This document shows positions 10,717-22,394 of a DNA stretch of 64,000 bases, piece after piece (the stretch's first letter is position 1; the number at the start of each line of letters is the position of its first letter). The DNA is from Meconema thalassinum (Eukaryota; Arthropoda; Insecta; Orthoptera; Tettigoniidae): NCBI GenBank assembly GCA_946902985.2, contig OX336392.1, positions 19,752,716-19,816,715 of the forward strand, in the 5' to 3' direction. The position numbers and the translations under genes are program-made. The notes beneath the pieces are model-generated. The model made no database searches. It was not told the origin of the DNA and saw nothing but the letters and a program-made list of their open reading frames with translations.

Positions 10717-11605
10717 AATTCGACACTGCGCTCCTCCAACAAGACTTGGAACGTATAGAATGCTGGGTTATCCGAAATAACTTGAGGATAAGTGCAGAAA
10801 AAAGTAAATGCCTGTCTTTTACTAACAGCAGAAAAGGGACAATAGCTGATTATAAATTAGGAAACAAAATTATTCCTCGAGTGGAGTCATGCAGCTATCT
10901 CGGGATTGCCATAAATAAAAGGTTACACTGAGGTGAGCACCTTGAGAGCGTTGCTAATAAGGCACAAAAGTCATTATACTTTGTTATGAGAAACATGAAG
11001 GGCAGCAGTATGCAGGCCAAAGAATTGGCTTACAAATGTCTAGTGAGACCAATTTTGGAATACGCCACGAGTGTGTGGGAGCCCTACCAATCAACTCTAA
11101 CGAACAAATTGGAGATGGTGCAAAGGAAAGCTGCAAGATTCGTACTTGGCAAATTCTCCCAAACTGATAGTGTCTCTGACATGTTAAAGTCATTGGGTTG
11201 GGAATCCCTACACAGCAGAAGACATAAAAGAAGACTCCAGGAGATGTACAAAGCATACACAGGGGAGCCGGCCTGGAATGAGTTGCGAAACAGAATGCAT
11301 GATCCAGATTATATGGGTAGGAGAAATCACGAATACAAAATTAGGCCCATCATTCAAAAAACAAATTTAGCTAAGTATTCTTTTATAAACAGGGGTATTC
11401 AAACATGGAATGAGTTACCTGAAGAAGTCTTAGAACCTTTTCCTAACAGTATAAAAGCTTTCAAGAAGAAATTAAATGTTGCATTCAGGGAACCCAGAGA
11501 CATTATGGAGACAAATTGAGTTATAGAAAGCATGTAAATATCTTGTTACCACCAGGTTTTGCCTAACTGTAACAGTACCTATTAATAAATAAATAAATTT
11601 CACTT
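10717..11605 (+). pseudogene. CR1/Jockey-type LINE, RT C-terminal part and 3' tail
   Basis: From GACACTGCGCTC the frame gives DTALLQQDLERIECW, the region just after the RT catalytic aspartates, then SYLGIAINKRLH. An in-frame TGA follows (10929-10931), then the thumb region LVRPILEYATSVWEPY and KLEMVQRKAARFVLGKF, and a tail ending near 11519. The first catalytic residues, palm and endonuclease are missing; a stop just upstream (about 10714) and loss of similarity suggest 5' truncation. The 3' UTR ends with an AATAAATAAATAAA tail near 11585-11600. Superfamily assignment is by pattern memory. Confidence 0.7.
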
Positions 11606-11759
11606 TTGAAATTTCACTTTTGAATTCGCATAGAAAATGAGTAGTTTTGTTTCTTTTAAAAACTTTTACAGCATCTTGGTCCCGTGCAATTGGGTGTGTT
11701 TCGAATCTTCTGATAACCTGGGTTATTATAGTGTATGCAATACTGTGTCTGTAGGCTAC

Positions 11760-12490
11760 TTGTATTTGAGACAGTGAAGACAGTAACGCCATGGGATTAC
11801 ATATAAATGTCAAAAAAAAGAAAGTGGATGGTTGTTAGAAGAAACAAAGATGAAATTCAGGGCATTCTTACACTTGGTAATGAAAAAAAAAGAAAGGGTT
11901 TCATCATATAAATATTTAGGATGTCAAATCAATGATAACTGGGACTTAAGTCAAGAAATTCGCTGTAGAATTGAGCAGTCCAGAAGTTCTTTCATGAAAA
12001 AGAGAAAAGTTTTGACCTACCATGATTTAATTCTTTCATTACGCGCCCGACTGCTTCGATGCTACGTTTTTAGTGTCCTGCTCTATGGAGTTGAATCATG
12101 GACACTTACCGAGGTTTTAAATAAGAAACTGACAGCATTTGAAATGTGGACGTATCGCAGGATTTTAAGGATATCATGGACAGCTAAAGTCACAAATTTG
12201 GAAGTACTGCGGCGTATGAACAAAGACTTGGAAACTCTCAGTATCATCAAAAGGAGAAAACTAGAATACTTTGGTCATTTCATGCGCAACAACAAATACC
12301 ACCTCTTGCAATTAATTATCCAAGGGAAGATTGATGGCATTAGGGGTCCAGGACGCAAACGAATATCCTGGCTAAAGAACTTAAGCCAGTGGTTTGGACT
12401 TAATACAGTGTCACTGTTTAAAACAGCTATGGACAAACAGCAGATCATGCTACTGATCGCCAATGTTCTTGGAGGACGAGGCACTTGAAG
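11760..12490 (+). pseudogene. RTE-like LINE, ORF2 C-terminal part
   Basis: The open frame at 11832-12488 gives SSYKYLGCQIND, RLLRCYVFSVLLYGVESWTL, FEMWTYRRILRISW, KRRKLEYFGHFMRN and GPGRKRISWLKNLSQWF, a tail very common among insect RTE-type reverse transcriptases. Upstream, GLHINVKK and WMVVRRNKDEIQGILTLGNE continue the protein in other frames, separated by shifts in A-runs near 11811-11820 and 11882-11892. The frame is therefore broken twice at homopolymers although the rest is well preserved. A GAAGAAGA-rich stretch follows the stop. 5'-truncated. Confidence 0.8.
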
Positions 12491-13027
12491 GACAAGAAGA
12501 AGACGAAGAAGAAGATATTTAAGTTAAGGACGTAGAAGGGTAGAAGAAGGATAACCTGCAAAACAATTTTAGGATGGCTATGGTACAAACCATACCCTCA
12601 TCCTCTTATTTATAACCACAAGGCTGGGGCCTTTGTGACAGTATCTCAGCAAATGCAATGCGATACAAGGGTCAACACATGTGCTCCTAGAGGGGTATGT
12701 TTTCTAAGTTGAGTGAGCTAATTACGTGATGCACTCCCGTGCTCAGGGCAGACTCCTCCATTAGGGCACAAGTAAACAAACTTGGGAACTGTGCTGAGAA
12801 GTGTCAGCAGTCACATCCCCTTAATGGAGCAAGAACTGGATCGGAACTTGTAAATTAAAATATTTATTTGATCAGAGAAAACTATATTAACTGATAAAAT
12901 ATAGAGAAAAACGAAAGTAATTAAATATTTCCCCTACAAATGGAACAAAATCCCCACGCCTGAGTGTGACTCTGGTACTCCAAAAGAAACAATTCAGCGC
13001 ATCGTCAGTGAATTCAGGTCAAGAAAG
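12491..13027. other. no recognisable feature
   Basis: No coding or repeat signal recognised between the RTE tail and the Penelope-like insertion. Confidence 0.4.
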
Positions 13028-13039
13028 TATAACGGTAGT

Positions 13040-13973
13040 AATCTCTGTTTCGCGGGCTTATAGGCCGTGTTCTAAGGACATTTTGTCGTCCTGACGTTTC
13101 GCTGAAGACTGCGTCCAGCATGTTCACAGGTTACATTAAGCGAGGTAAAACAAGTAAACAGAATGGTCAACAACCCACACGTAGAGGCAACCATAGCAAC
13201 GTCGTACCACATAAAAGTAATGCATCAAGGACAGGGCTGCTCTTCTGTTGCATCTTCTCGTCTACGAGGGCAGGCTTGAGGGGATTAAGGACTGGAAGCC
13301 AAGCTCTGTTCACACGTTCTGCTTCCTCCTTAAGATTGAAGCTGTTAGTATGCTTCAGGATTTCAATGGCCTCCCTTTGTAGCCTGGCATGATAAGACAC
13401 CGTGGTGGACAGAACTTCGGTGTCTCCACATATTATGTCGTGACCTGCGAGTAGCGAGTGTGCTGCAACAGTGGATTTATCTGTTTGTCCCAGCCGGCTG
13501 TGTCGTTCGTGCTCCTTGAGGCGAGTGGCAATACTTCTTTTCGTTGTTCCAATATATACTTGGCCACAATCACACGGGATTTTATAAACCCCTGCCGCGG
13601 TAAGAGGAAGTCCCTTATCTTTAGCGGACCTAAACATGTCCTTAATTTTTCGCGTAGGCCTGTATATGGTCTTTATATCACGGGACTCGAGTAGCCTCCC
13701 TATTCTGCCCGTGACCTTTTTTATATAAGGAAGGAAAGCTCTAGCCAGGGGCTGCTTGTCTCCAATTACCTTTGTAGTTGGACGTCTTGGATGGAGTGCT
13801 CGCTGGATATCTTTCTGGCTGTACCCATTGGCGCGTAATTTAACCTGTGAACATGCTGAACGCAGTCTTAAGCGAAATGTCAGGACGACAAAATGTCCTT
13901 AGAACACGGCCTATAAGCCCGCGAAACAGAGATTCCTATTTCAACGCCGGTCGTGAAAGTCTCAATTTTTACT
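13040..13973 (-). mobile_element. Penelope-like element, truncated, with target duplication
   Basis: A minus-strand C-terminal ORF is flanked by an inverted pair of about 103 bp (13040-13142 and 13832-13934) beginning AATCTCTGTTTCGCGGGC. Identical TATAACGGTAGT lies on both sides (13028-13039 and 13974-13985), so the inserted unit is about 934 bp. Penelope-like elements are retroelements whose RT is fused to a GIY-YIG nuclease, and their flanking repeats are often inverted and partial. RT is absent here. Confidence 0.75.
13167..13845 (-). pseudogene. Penelope-like GIY-YIG endonuclease domain (C-terminus)
   Basis: The frame is open from about 13845 to the stop at 13167. It starts with RANGYSQKDIQRALHPRRP, then LARAFLPYIKKVTGRIGRLL, a typical link between RT and nuclease. 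The GIY-YIG domain follows: GVYKIPCDCGQVYIGTTKRS, with GVY and VYIG as the paired motif strands, the conserved arginine in ATRLKEH, and HSLLAGHDI. The CDC between the strands matches the cysteine insertion seen in Penelope nucleases. No stop interrupts this piece, but RT and promoter are lost, so it cannot act alone. Confidence 0.8.
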
Positions 13974-14051
13974 TATAACGGTAGTGTTAGTGACTTCGCT
14001 GTTATGACTCCTGAAGTTCTAGAATACAACAATAATCTGGACTTACATATA

Positions 14052-15498
14052 CAGGGTGTTTCTGAATCCCCATTACAGGCTTTGAGGGCTTGCAGTGGGG
14101 ACAAAGACGGTGTTCTCGCTACCCGAAATATAACCACCACTGCACACCTTTAAATATCCCGCATTTTCGGCGCTACTGACTGGAGTACGTACGTATGATC
14201 ACCTGATGTCTCATATCCCCCACATGAAAACTTGATTTACGAGACCACTGTGGAATATTTCACCAATATCCACTTTACAATACAAAAACGTTTTTATACG
14301 ATGTCCTTACACTCTTGATACATGATTCGGCTCTGTGAGTCTTCTTCAGTCAAACACATTAATGATTCTCATATGACAGTCTATGTGTTTATCTTGTTAA
14401 GAAACTTTAAAAAAATCTTTTTACAATCGTCAAAGCTATTAAAAAATTGACATAAAATGCTTAAAGAATTCGACTATGTGCAGAAGTTCAGGTCATAGGC
14501 CCTTCGTCGTTGAAATCCCAATTCAAACACAGGACCTGTAACAGTAAAAAAGGGAGGGTTTGGGTAGGAGTCCTGATAATCTACATTTTATTGGGAAACT
14601 GAAATAGATTTTAAAATTTGGGCATAAAATTACCCCATTGTACAATTGTCCTGTAAAAAATCGTGTATGAAAAATCCTTGTGGCTATGGGTGAACGGAAG
14701 TTACTTGCCTAAAACTTTGTCATGTTAGTTCAACAACCGTAGATTTGAAGACGCTGGAGATAACACCTCACTATTTGAAGGATATACAACAGATGTGTTG
14801 TTGTTGGTCTGCTTTGATCACCCGTAGCCACAAGGATTTTTCATACACGACTTTTTACAAGATACTTGTACAATGCAGTCCTGTGTTTGAATTGGATTTC
14901 AACGACGAAGGGCCTATGACCTGAACTTCTGCACATAGTCGAATTCTTTAAGCATTTTATGTCCTTTTTTAAATAACTTTGACGATTGTAAAAAGATTTT
15001 CTTTAAGTTTCTTAACATGATCAACACATAGACTGTCATACGAGAATCATTAATGTGTTTGACTGAAGAAGGCTTACAGAGCCGAATCATGTATCAAAGA
15101 GTGTAAGGACATCGTATAAAAACATTTTTGTATTGTAAAGTGGATATTGGTGAAATATATCATAATCAATACGGGAAAATCGAGAATAATGACAAAAGTC
15201 ATAGATATTCACACCTGTGGAATCCGAGGAAGACCTACTAGCGCGGGTTATGGCTGCGGTGCATGCTGGAGGACCAGGGACCAGAAGGTACGGAGGTACC
15301 AAGTCTGTGTTCGTCACATTGAGCCCCACCTGGAGTTGGACCCTGATGACAAACAGCAGGAGTTGGACAGAGCGGGAGCAGTGAACGTGTGCTGTGGCGG
15401 GTAGCGGGAAGACGGTGCGTTTCCGGACCCAATTCCTATGCCAAACTTAACCATCTACAAGCCCTCAAAGTTTGTAATGGGAATTTAGAACCACCCTG
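14052..15498. mobile_element. TA-flanked terminal-inverted-repeat element
   Basis: Ends are CAGGGTGTTTCTGAATCCC (14052) and the inverse ..TTTAGAACCACCCTG (to 15498), each next to a TA (14050-14051, 15499-15500). Inside the ends, inverted similarity continues through GCTTTGAGGGCTTG and GACGGTG..CGCTACCCG. TA duplication suggests the Tc1/mariner/pogo group. No transposase frame is visible. A second, unrelated palindrome fills its centre (14258-15157). Confidence 0.6.
14258..15157. repeat. large imperfect palindrome, possible Penelope-type repeat pair
   Basis: The left arm (14258-14690) and right arm (about 14820-15157) are inverted copies: TTTCACCAATATCCACTTTA at the outside, TTCTGCACATAGTCGAATTC in the middle, and GAAAAATCCTTGTGGCTA at the inside. 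The left arm has about 110 extra bases (14545-14660). Both arms contain GACTGAAGAAG..GAGCCGAATCATG, like the CTGANGA..GAA core of hammerhead-type motifs in Penelope-like repeats. The loop is 14691-14819. Confidence 0.6.
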
Positions 15499-15629
15499 TA
15501 TAGTATAGATCAGGTCCATCCACACAGCGCTCCGGCCGTGCTCTAAGCCAGTGCTCCGAGCGCTTTGGTGGAAGGTAGTGTAGTTTCGGTAGTGGTGGGA
15601 GGAGCTTGGCTGGTTGAGCGCGCGGTCTG

Positions 15630-15833
15630 CCCGCCACGCCGAAGTGAGCAATGTTTGGCTCAACGTACATTTGTGAGCGTTTCTTTTCGGTTCTTAAGCT
15701 TACCAACAGTAAACATCGTGCAACGATGAGCGATAGAAACTTGTGCAATTGTTTACGAATAGCTGTGTCCAGAAATAGGCCTAGTGTACCCAGTGTAGAG
15801 AAGATTTTTTCCTCAAAAACTAAAAGCTCGTAA
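15630..15833 (+). pseudogene. hAT-type transposase C-terminal fragment
   Basis: The frame beginning near 15651 reads FGSTYICERFFSVLKLTNSK, then SDRNLCNCLRIAVSRNRPSV and a stop at 15831-15833. FGSTY.CE..FS..K..KSK.R..L.D..L...LR.A is the dimerisation region near the C-terminus of hAT transposases and related domesticated proteins. Only about 60 codons are present. Nothing upstream matches the catalytic RNase H-like fold. Confidence 0.65.
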
Positions 15834-15839
15834 AAACGA

Positions 15840-16450
15840 CGGAGCAAAGGTCTCTCAAGGTCTGTACTATCTGTTCATATTGGTAAAGTCTTGTTGAACT
15901 TTCCTCTCTAATATGTTCACATTTCAGTTTGAAATAAATTACAATATACTTTAATTAACACTTGCGTTCGTTTCATGATAATTCCATAAATTGGAGTGCC
16001 ATTCGATTAGTATATGCGGTATATTTTTGTTATTGCAAAACAGCCCTATTAATATGAATATGATGTAAACAATCCCACAAAAGCCGTCGACCGCACGACT
16101 GTACGTACGTATCTATTCAGCGTGGTCCGAACATCGCTCTCACAGTGTACTGGTGGTAGGGGAAGGAGCGCTAGCCTGACTGCCCAGTGCTGGATGGCCC
16201 TGGTATAGATTCTATCCATGTTAACTATTGTATCTCTAGCCATACCCTAAATAATAATAATCCCACGTTGTTTACAGGAAACCTGGAATAGCTATAGTAT
16301 ATAAGAAATCAAATGACCATGCAACGGCATGTGGGGAATGGAGAAAGTCTGAACAATTTGTGATATGCTGCCCTCCGACAGTTTTTGATGATTTAATTGT
16401 TTTTATTATTATTACTATTATTATATGTATGAAATTTACACAGAATTACA
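15840..16450. other. no recognisable feature
   Basis: AT-rich non-coding sequence. A GC-richer patch at 16075-16245 carries no recognisable protein or tRNA signal. Confidence 0.4.
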
Positions 16451-16459
16451 AAACCATCA

Positions 16460-17090
16460 CCGTCGGACTCCTTGCGAGCCAAAGACATAGATGATAGCAC
16501 TGGATCTCAAGATGTTCAGAGCAAGTCGCTGAAGACACGTGTTATACTTGCAGTACCAAGGAGGGCTGCCTTAGGCATGAACTGCATATTTTCCCTCTTC
16601 AATCCAAGTTCTCTTCCCAATCGTTCGTAACTAAACCATTCACTGGGATGACGAAAATTTATTTTAAGCCGTATGTGACTGAGCTCAGTGGCCATCGTAT
16701 CCTGCAGGTTTACATCGTGTGGAACAGATAGCCTTGTGTGTTTTCTTATGGAATATCACAAGGTCTGACTTGTTGGCTTCTACAGAACGATCAGTTATTA
16801 TAGTGGAATCCCATAAGATCTTGGCTTTGCCATTGTTCAGAACCTGGTCTGGTCTGCATTTATAATACGGGACTTCCTTCTCAACGAAACCGTATCACGA
16901 CGCAAAAGCTTGATGTACTACTTTCGCTACGTTTTTATGCCGTTTTTGGAGCAAACGTTTGGCATCCTTTGTGATTTGCTGGATGGATTCAGTAGATCTG
17001 TTGCCCAGGCGGCATTTATCTGAGGTATGCTTCCCAAGAATGTGGTGCTCATGATTGTAAGTGTCTTCTTCCTCTTTCGATTCTTCCATA
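16460..17090 (-). pseudogene. LINE ORF C-terminal remnant
   Basis: Minus-strand translation in shifting frames gives HKNVAKVVHQAFAS, FVEKEVPYYKCRPDQVL, GKAKILWDSTIITDRSVEAN, KSDLVIFHKKTHKAI, then LGLKRENMQFMPKAALLGTA and SITRVFS. This order (VH..A, PYY.Y.P..VL, KILWD..I.TD, RPD, final MQKA.LLGT) is the tail of a family of insect non-LTR retrotransposons. Frameshifts and stops are numerous. The minus-strand frame continuing to about 17300 may be the same element, but I do not recognise it. Confidence 0.5.
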
Positions 17091-17431
17091 AAAGGACCAC
17101 GTCATTTCAACTGCTTCTTGCTGCATCGAGCTTTAACATCCTCCCAGTACTTTCGCATTAGTTCTCGATGCTGTTGTTTCCTTTCTTTAGTCCACTTCTT
17201 GCCGGTTGGAAGCTTAGGCTTTTCTTGGAAACATCGGTGTGCTGTTAGCTTTTGCTTAAGGGGGGCACGTTCCCAGATATCGTTGCTTGTAATTCCCACT
17301 TCTTACTAATCTTTGTCCAACTCAGTGAACCAAGCTCCCTTGGTTTTCTTTTTGAGGAAGTAGGTGAAAATTCAATTTGTCAATCGCGCTGGGCTCATTG
17401 TTGTTATATGACCGTAAAAGGCATTCTTAGT

Positions 17432-17432
17432 G

Positions 17433-17496
<64 letters not shown>

Positions 17497-17497
17497 T
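17432..17497 (+). repeat. (ATT)n microsatellite
   Basis: About 22 uninterrupted ATT/TTA trinucleotides, creating a false poly-leucine ORF. A shorter one lies at 18025-18045. Confidence 0.95.
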
Positions 17498-17499
17498 TG

Positions 17500-18630
17500 A
17501 AGGCAATTGCTTATATCGTTGTGGGAGAATAGCTCAGATGTAACGGACTACTTGAAACGCTTTAAGAGTGAGTGTGCAATGTTAGGTGCGGAGTGGAGAG
17601 GGAACCCAAGATGACCGACCAAGGTTGATTCTGCCTATGTCGGGTTTGCGGGTTCGGTCTCCTTCCACAGAACTCCGTCGGTCGACTGCCCCCTCTCTAC
17701 TGCCCGGGTGAGGGGAGGTGGGGTGGGGGTTGTTGTATAGCCCGTTGTTATGGTTGCGTCTGCGATTAATTCTTCCGCTTGCTCCGTTTCTTAAGCGACT
17801 GTTGACGTTGGAATCACGTCTTGGTTTGATATGTTGCATTTGTGTGTTGGTCAAGTTTTACTGCGTAAGGGAGGTCTGTTTATTGTTGCGTGGCTAGCGC
17901 TAGTGAGGGTAGACGTTCACGTTGGTTGCTTCATGTGCGCGTAATTCCTGGTAGGGCTTTTTGGTATCTCTGGCTTTATGGTAAATTCAGTATTATTGGG
18001 GTGAGTTATGGTATAGTCATAACATTATTATTATTATTATTAATTATATTAATGTCCTTAGTAATAATCCCCCCTCCCTATTGAGTATGTATGTTGGGAA
18101 GGGGAGGAATGGCATGAGACTCCCTAGGGCACTATGAGAGCCCTCAGGTATCAATTACCATAGTACTGAATGCCAGAAACTCCCACACGCAAGTCAATCA
18201 ATGCAGTTACATACATATAATAGTTCATGCATGCAATGTGACGCATGAAGTGTTTCTTTTTGTACGATTGGTTCAAATATTGATGGTCTAAGTCTGGAAA
18301 ATTACTGTACTGAATATCTAAGGGGTTGTTGGTGCCACATGACCGCCATTAAGCCCCACAAGCATTTGAAGAAGCACTCATACATTGGAACCGCAATATA
18401 TTATCATTATCAATGAGGATGACTGTGAGTTATATCACATTGTCTGATATTCCTTTCTTTCCTTGGAAGCAAATCCACCATGAGGATGTATGATGACAAC
18501 GTTTTGTCAGTCGCGTAACATTCTGAAAATGATGAATGCTGGAGACGAAGAACAGCGGTAGTGCTCTACTATCAATACAAATTATATTCAAATTAGTACA
18601 TGTTTCGGTACAACAACTCTTGAAAAGTGA
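17500..18630. other. no recognisable feature
   Basis: No gene or known repeat recognised. Moderately GC-rich patches at 17580-17960 carry no coding pattern. Confidence 0.4.
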
Positions 18631-21258
18631 CTGCTGATGTTTTGCCTATTTTAATTTTATGAAAAACAAGAAGTTCCGTGACGAAATAAAGAGCCTACTT
18701 TTCTTAAAATGAAGTTTCATGTCAATGTTTAATCTACAGTATATGAACCTATCTAGAATAATGACGAAATTAAGTTGGTAATATCGAAATGTCTAATTAG
18801 TTAGAAATATACCTGGTATAATGTAGCCTAATAGAGCATTGCAGTTGGCAGCCCTGGTGACTGAATATATTCTTAGTTCCATCTCTTAAGGTACAGAATA
18901 AAAAATAATGGTTGATGTCCAATGGACGTTACATGCTGGTTATGTGGAGAACAGCCCAGATTCATCAACATAAACGGGAGGACAGCATCAGGCTTAAGGT
19001 CTGGACAAAATAACTTCCTTGAGAGAAGATTAGACTGAAAGGATTGGGCTAAGGAAATGCGGCCTGGTTCTTTCAATACTAGACTGAACATTGAGAGTAA
19101 ATACAATACTTTTATTTTTAGGGTGAAACTTGCAAACACATTAATAAAGCCTTAATTAAAAAATTAGTTATGCTGGCCCGCCTGGGGCAGTTTCAAATGT
19201 TCATTAATTTTAATTAGGTTGGCCCAGCCATGGGCTATTACTCAAAAGTTCATTCTGCTTGATGCACACACAAATTTAATATTCTTGCACTTGCTAGCAA
19301 ACACTTAAAACGAAGATGATTAAGATAATAATAAAAAAGGCACAAACTTATCTTTAGTGGCGATGACTAAAAGCATGCTGACGGAGACTGCCGTGGCCAA
19401 CACTAGATTTTTTGGTAGTAGAATTTGAAATGTCCAGCATCAGGAAAATAACTTCGCCAGGGCGACCAGCGCTGTACATTGGCTAACATCGTTAGGTTTT
19501 GATGCTATTTCTTGAATGCCAAATAACATGGCATTTAGAACTGCGATTTGATGCAGCTTCTTGCGGTTTGGAGTAAAAACGTAGAATGCACTTTCTCAGT
19601 GCTGAAGCTCTCTGCTGTTGCGTTTCCTGGTAGTTTCACTCATAAATGCAGATTAGGTCTGAAGTTTAGAAGGCCCCGGAGAAGGGCGGAAGGCACGAAT
19701 GCCTCTCGCTAGTTGAAGAAGACCGTAGAAGGTTTGAAGAAGGAATGCTGATGGAGAGCAAAACGCCGCCACTTAAATAATAACATCATGGAAACGTCTG
19801 GAAGCCAAGCTGGCGGGCGATGATTGGCCAGGGCAAGCTGTGACGTCAGTCATACAGGAAGGCAGCAAGCAAGTCGACACCCTTTTCAGTATGCGATCGT
19901 AAGCTGGAGGCGCATGACCTATTAACACGCTGAGGTAAGAGTCTTAGATATATATATAGAGAGAGATTAAACACTAGTAATAAACATTATAATGTTAACA
20001 GAAATGAATAAGTACATATGTTTTCGTTCGGTGGTCTCAAAAGCATTTAACTGACAAATGCGGCACAAAAGAAAAACGCACTATAAACATCACGAAAGTG
20101 ATCACATGCAGTTAGACATTGGATCTATCAGCACGCGTAAAAGCATGTTGGCAACAATGTCATGCGTGTGCTGGTCAGAAATAGCCTAATCTGAAATATT
20201 ATGATATCTTGTCATGCCAATTTTTGGCGAAATCCATTTGTTAGTATAGAAGTTACATGTATATTAAAATTGGACCTAGAATCATGTTGGCAGCACTGAC
20301 TTATATTAATTATTCCAAATTAATCTAGAATGTCAGGTGCTATACGTGTGCAAACTATAGGGCTGTTGGCTTGCATACTTCCTGATATATTTCTATTAGG
20401 TTAAAAAATATAGACAGCATTTATTAATAGTTGGCAGCCCTGATTGCTCTTAAGAATACTTATAGTCATATCTGTTATGTTACACATAGCACATTCGAAT
20501 TTTGGTTGAAATCCAACTGATAGTAGAGAAGTTACATGAATTTAAAAATTGGCCTTATCAGCAGGCTTAGAATCATGTTGGTAAAACTGATGTATATAAG
20601 TTACTCCAAAATTAATCTAAAATGTCAGGTACTATACGTGTGCATAGTTTAAAGCTGTCGGCTTGCATACTTTCTGATATAGTGGTATTTGGATAAAATA
20701 ATAGAGAGAGCAATTATTAACAGTTAGCAGCCCTGGTGGCTCTTAAGAATACGCTCAGTCATATCTGTTTATGTACACATATTACATACAAAATTTGGTT
20801 GAAATCCAATTGATAGTGTAGAAGTAATAGGCATTTAAAAATTGGACCTATCAGAAGGCTTAACATTATTTTGGCAACACTCTCATGTATGGCCTGCTGT
20901 AAGTTAAACTGAAATAGTGTTATCTATATGTGTGCCAATTTTGGAATAGCTCCCATGCATACCTTCCAAGATATCCAGCATGGAGCTCAAATTTCTAGTG
21001 CGTTTTTTGAGCAGTTAGTAGCACAGACATAATTTTCAAATAACGAAGTGAGATATTCCGGTATACATCTTTACTCATACTACATTTGGTTTCGATTTCT
21101 GCAACCGTTTAGGAGTTGATAGGGACACACACACACACACACACACACAGCCAGACAGACGGAAGGACAGACAGACAGACCTAACGACAAACAGACAGAC
21201 AGACATTTTCCCGGATCGATCTCATAAGGCTACTTTTTCCTCATTTTTGAAAAATGTG
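18630..21258 (-). mobile_element. HEL-A element, copy 1, interrupted by a solo LTR
   Basis: Read in reverse, the 5' end is TTAGCCTACTTTTCACATTT (near 21258), then a TG and TCTG microsatellite (21126-21205). AACTCCTAAACGGTTGCAGA follows, then diverged units of about 290 bp built around CAGGGCTGCCAACTG, CAACATGATTCTAAG and GATAGGTCCAATTTTTAA. The 3' end has GAAAAGTAGGCTCTTT, the GTTCCGTGACGAA hairpin and CTTGTT near 18665. The unit at 18890-18936 resumes at 20105 after an LTR insertion. Confidence 0.6.
18937..20104. mobile_element. solo LTR (1,168 bp)
   Basis: Sequence between two CATGC copies (18932-18936 and 20105-20109) that are single in the uninterrupted HEL-A unit at about 36770. The insert begins TGGTTATGTGG and ends GTGATCA, i.e. 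TG..CA like an LTR, with a 5-bp target duplication. A CRE-like TGACGTCA lies at about 19839 and TTATTTAA near 19772 on the minus strand. No internal region is present. The orientation is not certain. Confidence 0.6.
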
Positions 21259-22165
21259 AAAAGTAGGCTAAAAATAGGCTTACGAGATCACCTTTTGTCC
21301 GTGCGTGTGTGTGCGTGTGTGTGATGTGTGTGTGTGTCCCTCACTGATAACGTCTAAACGGCTGGAGCGATTTTAATGAAACTTGGTAAGGTCATAGCAC
21401 CTTTTTGGCCGACCCCCACTGTGCCCTTAAAATTTTATTACGTCTCACCAATCCAACATGGAGGCTGTGCGAAATATTTCACCAGCATTCAATATCTCCG
21501 AAACTATTGCCGATATCACCCTGGAAATTTGTACGGTGATAAACGGCACTACTAGAAGTTCACCTATAGGAATTTCGAAAACCCGGTAACAACTAAGCTA
21601 ACATGACGGCCAAGCGAAGTTGCGACTTTTAAATATACTTTTCTCGTGATTTAACCATTTAACGCAATGAAACTAGGTACAGCAAATGTTTATACACATT
21701 GTAATGCACTGGCATTTAATTTAGTCAGTTGTTTACATGCCCTCAAGATGGCGGCTGTGCAAAATATTTCATCGGCATTCTATATCTCCGAAACCATTAC
21801 TGATATCACCCTGCAATTTTGTGCGATGATAAAGGCACTACTGCACGTTTATCTATGAAACTTTCAAAAAACTGTAGAGTACAAAACGAACATGGCGGCC
21901 AAGCGAAGTTGAAACGTTTTAATAGATTTTTCTCGCGATTTAACCATCTGAGCGCAGTGAAATGTAGTACAGTATATGATTATTCATATTGTAATGCATT
22001 GGCATCTAATTTAGTTCAATTGTTTACATAAACTCAAGATGGCGGCTGTGCGAAATTTAAAAATTAAGTTTTTATTTCTTGTGTCGTAAACATGCGATCG
22101 AAGTGAAAGTTTGAATAATGAAGCTACGCAATAATGTTACTTTAATGGTACATAATTCCCTTTTT
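21259..22165 (+). mobile_element. HEL-B element, 3'-truncated
   Basis: Starts AAATAGGCTTACGAGATCACC directly against the HEL-A 5' end. A GT microsatellite (21302-21338) and CTAAACGGCTGGAGCGATTT follow, then units with CATGGAGGC, CAAGATGGCGGC (21748), CATGGCGGCC (21893) and CAAGATGGCGGC (22037). It ends near GTACATAATTCCC without the 3' hairpin. Confidence 0.6.
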
Positions 22166-22394
22166 CCATGTAAGTGGATTTCATCACTTCCATTATTCGA
22201 GAATACTCGGCCATCTAAAATCTAGAATTTTCTATCTCCTAAAGTAGCAACAACACATTAATGTGTGGGGAAATAAGCTCAGATTTTAAAGAATATGCAG
22301 CTCTAATGCCTTGAAAAGCAAAGAAACCGCACCTTTCCGGACACATTAGTGAAGAGATACTCTTTGCATTGATCTTGGAAGGCAGAAAAAGGCA
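22166..22394. other. no recognisable feature
   Basis: Short AT-rich stretch between HEL-B and a LINE fragment. Nothing recognised. Confidence 0.4.
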
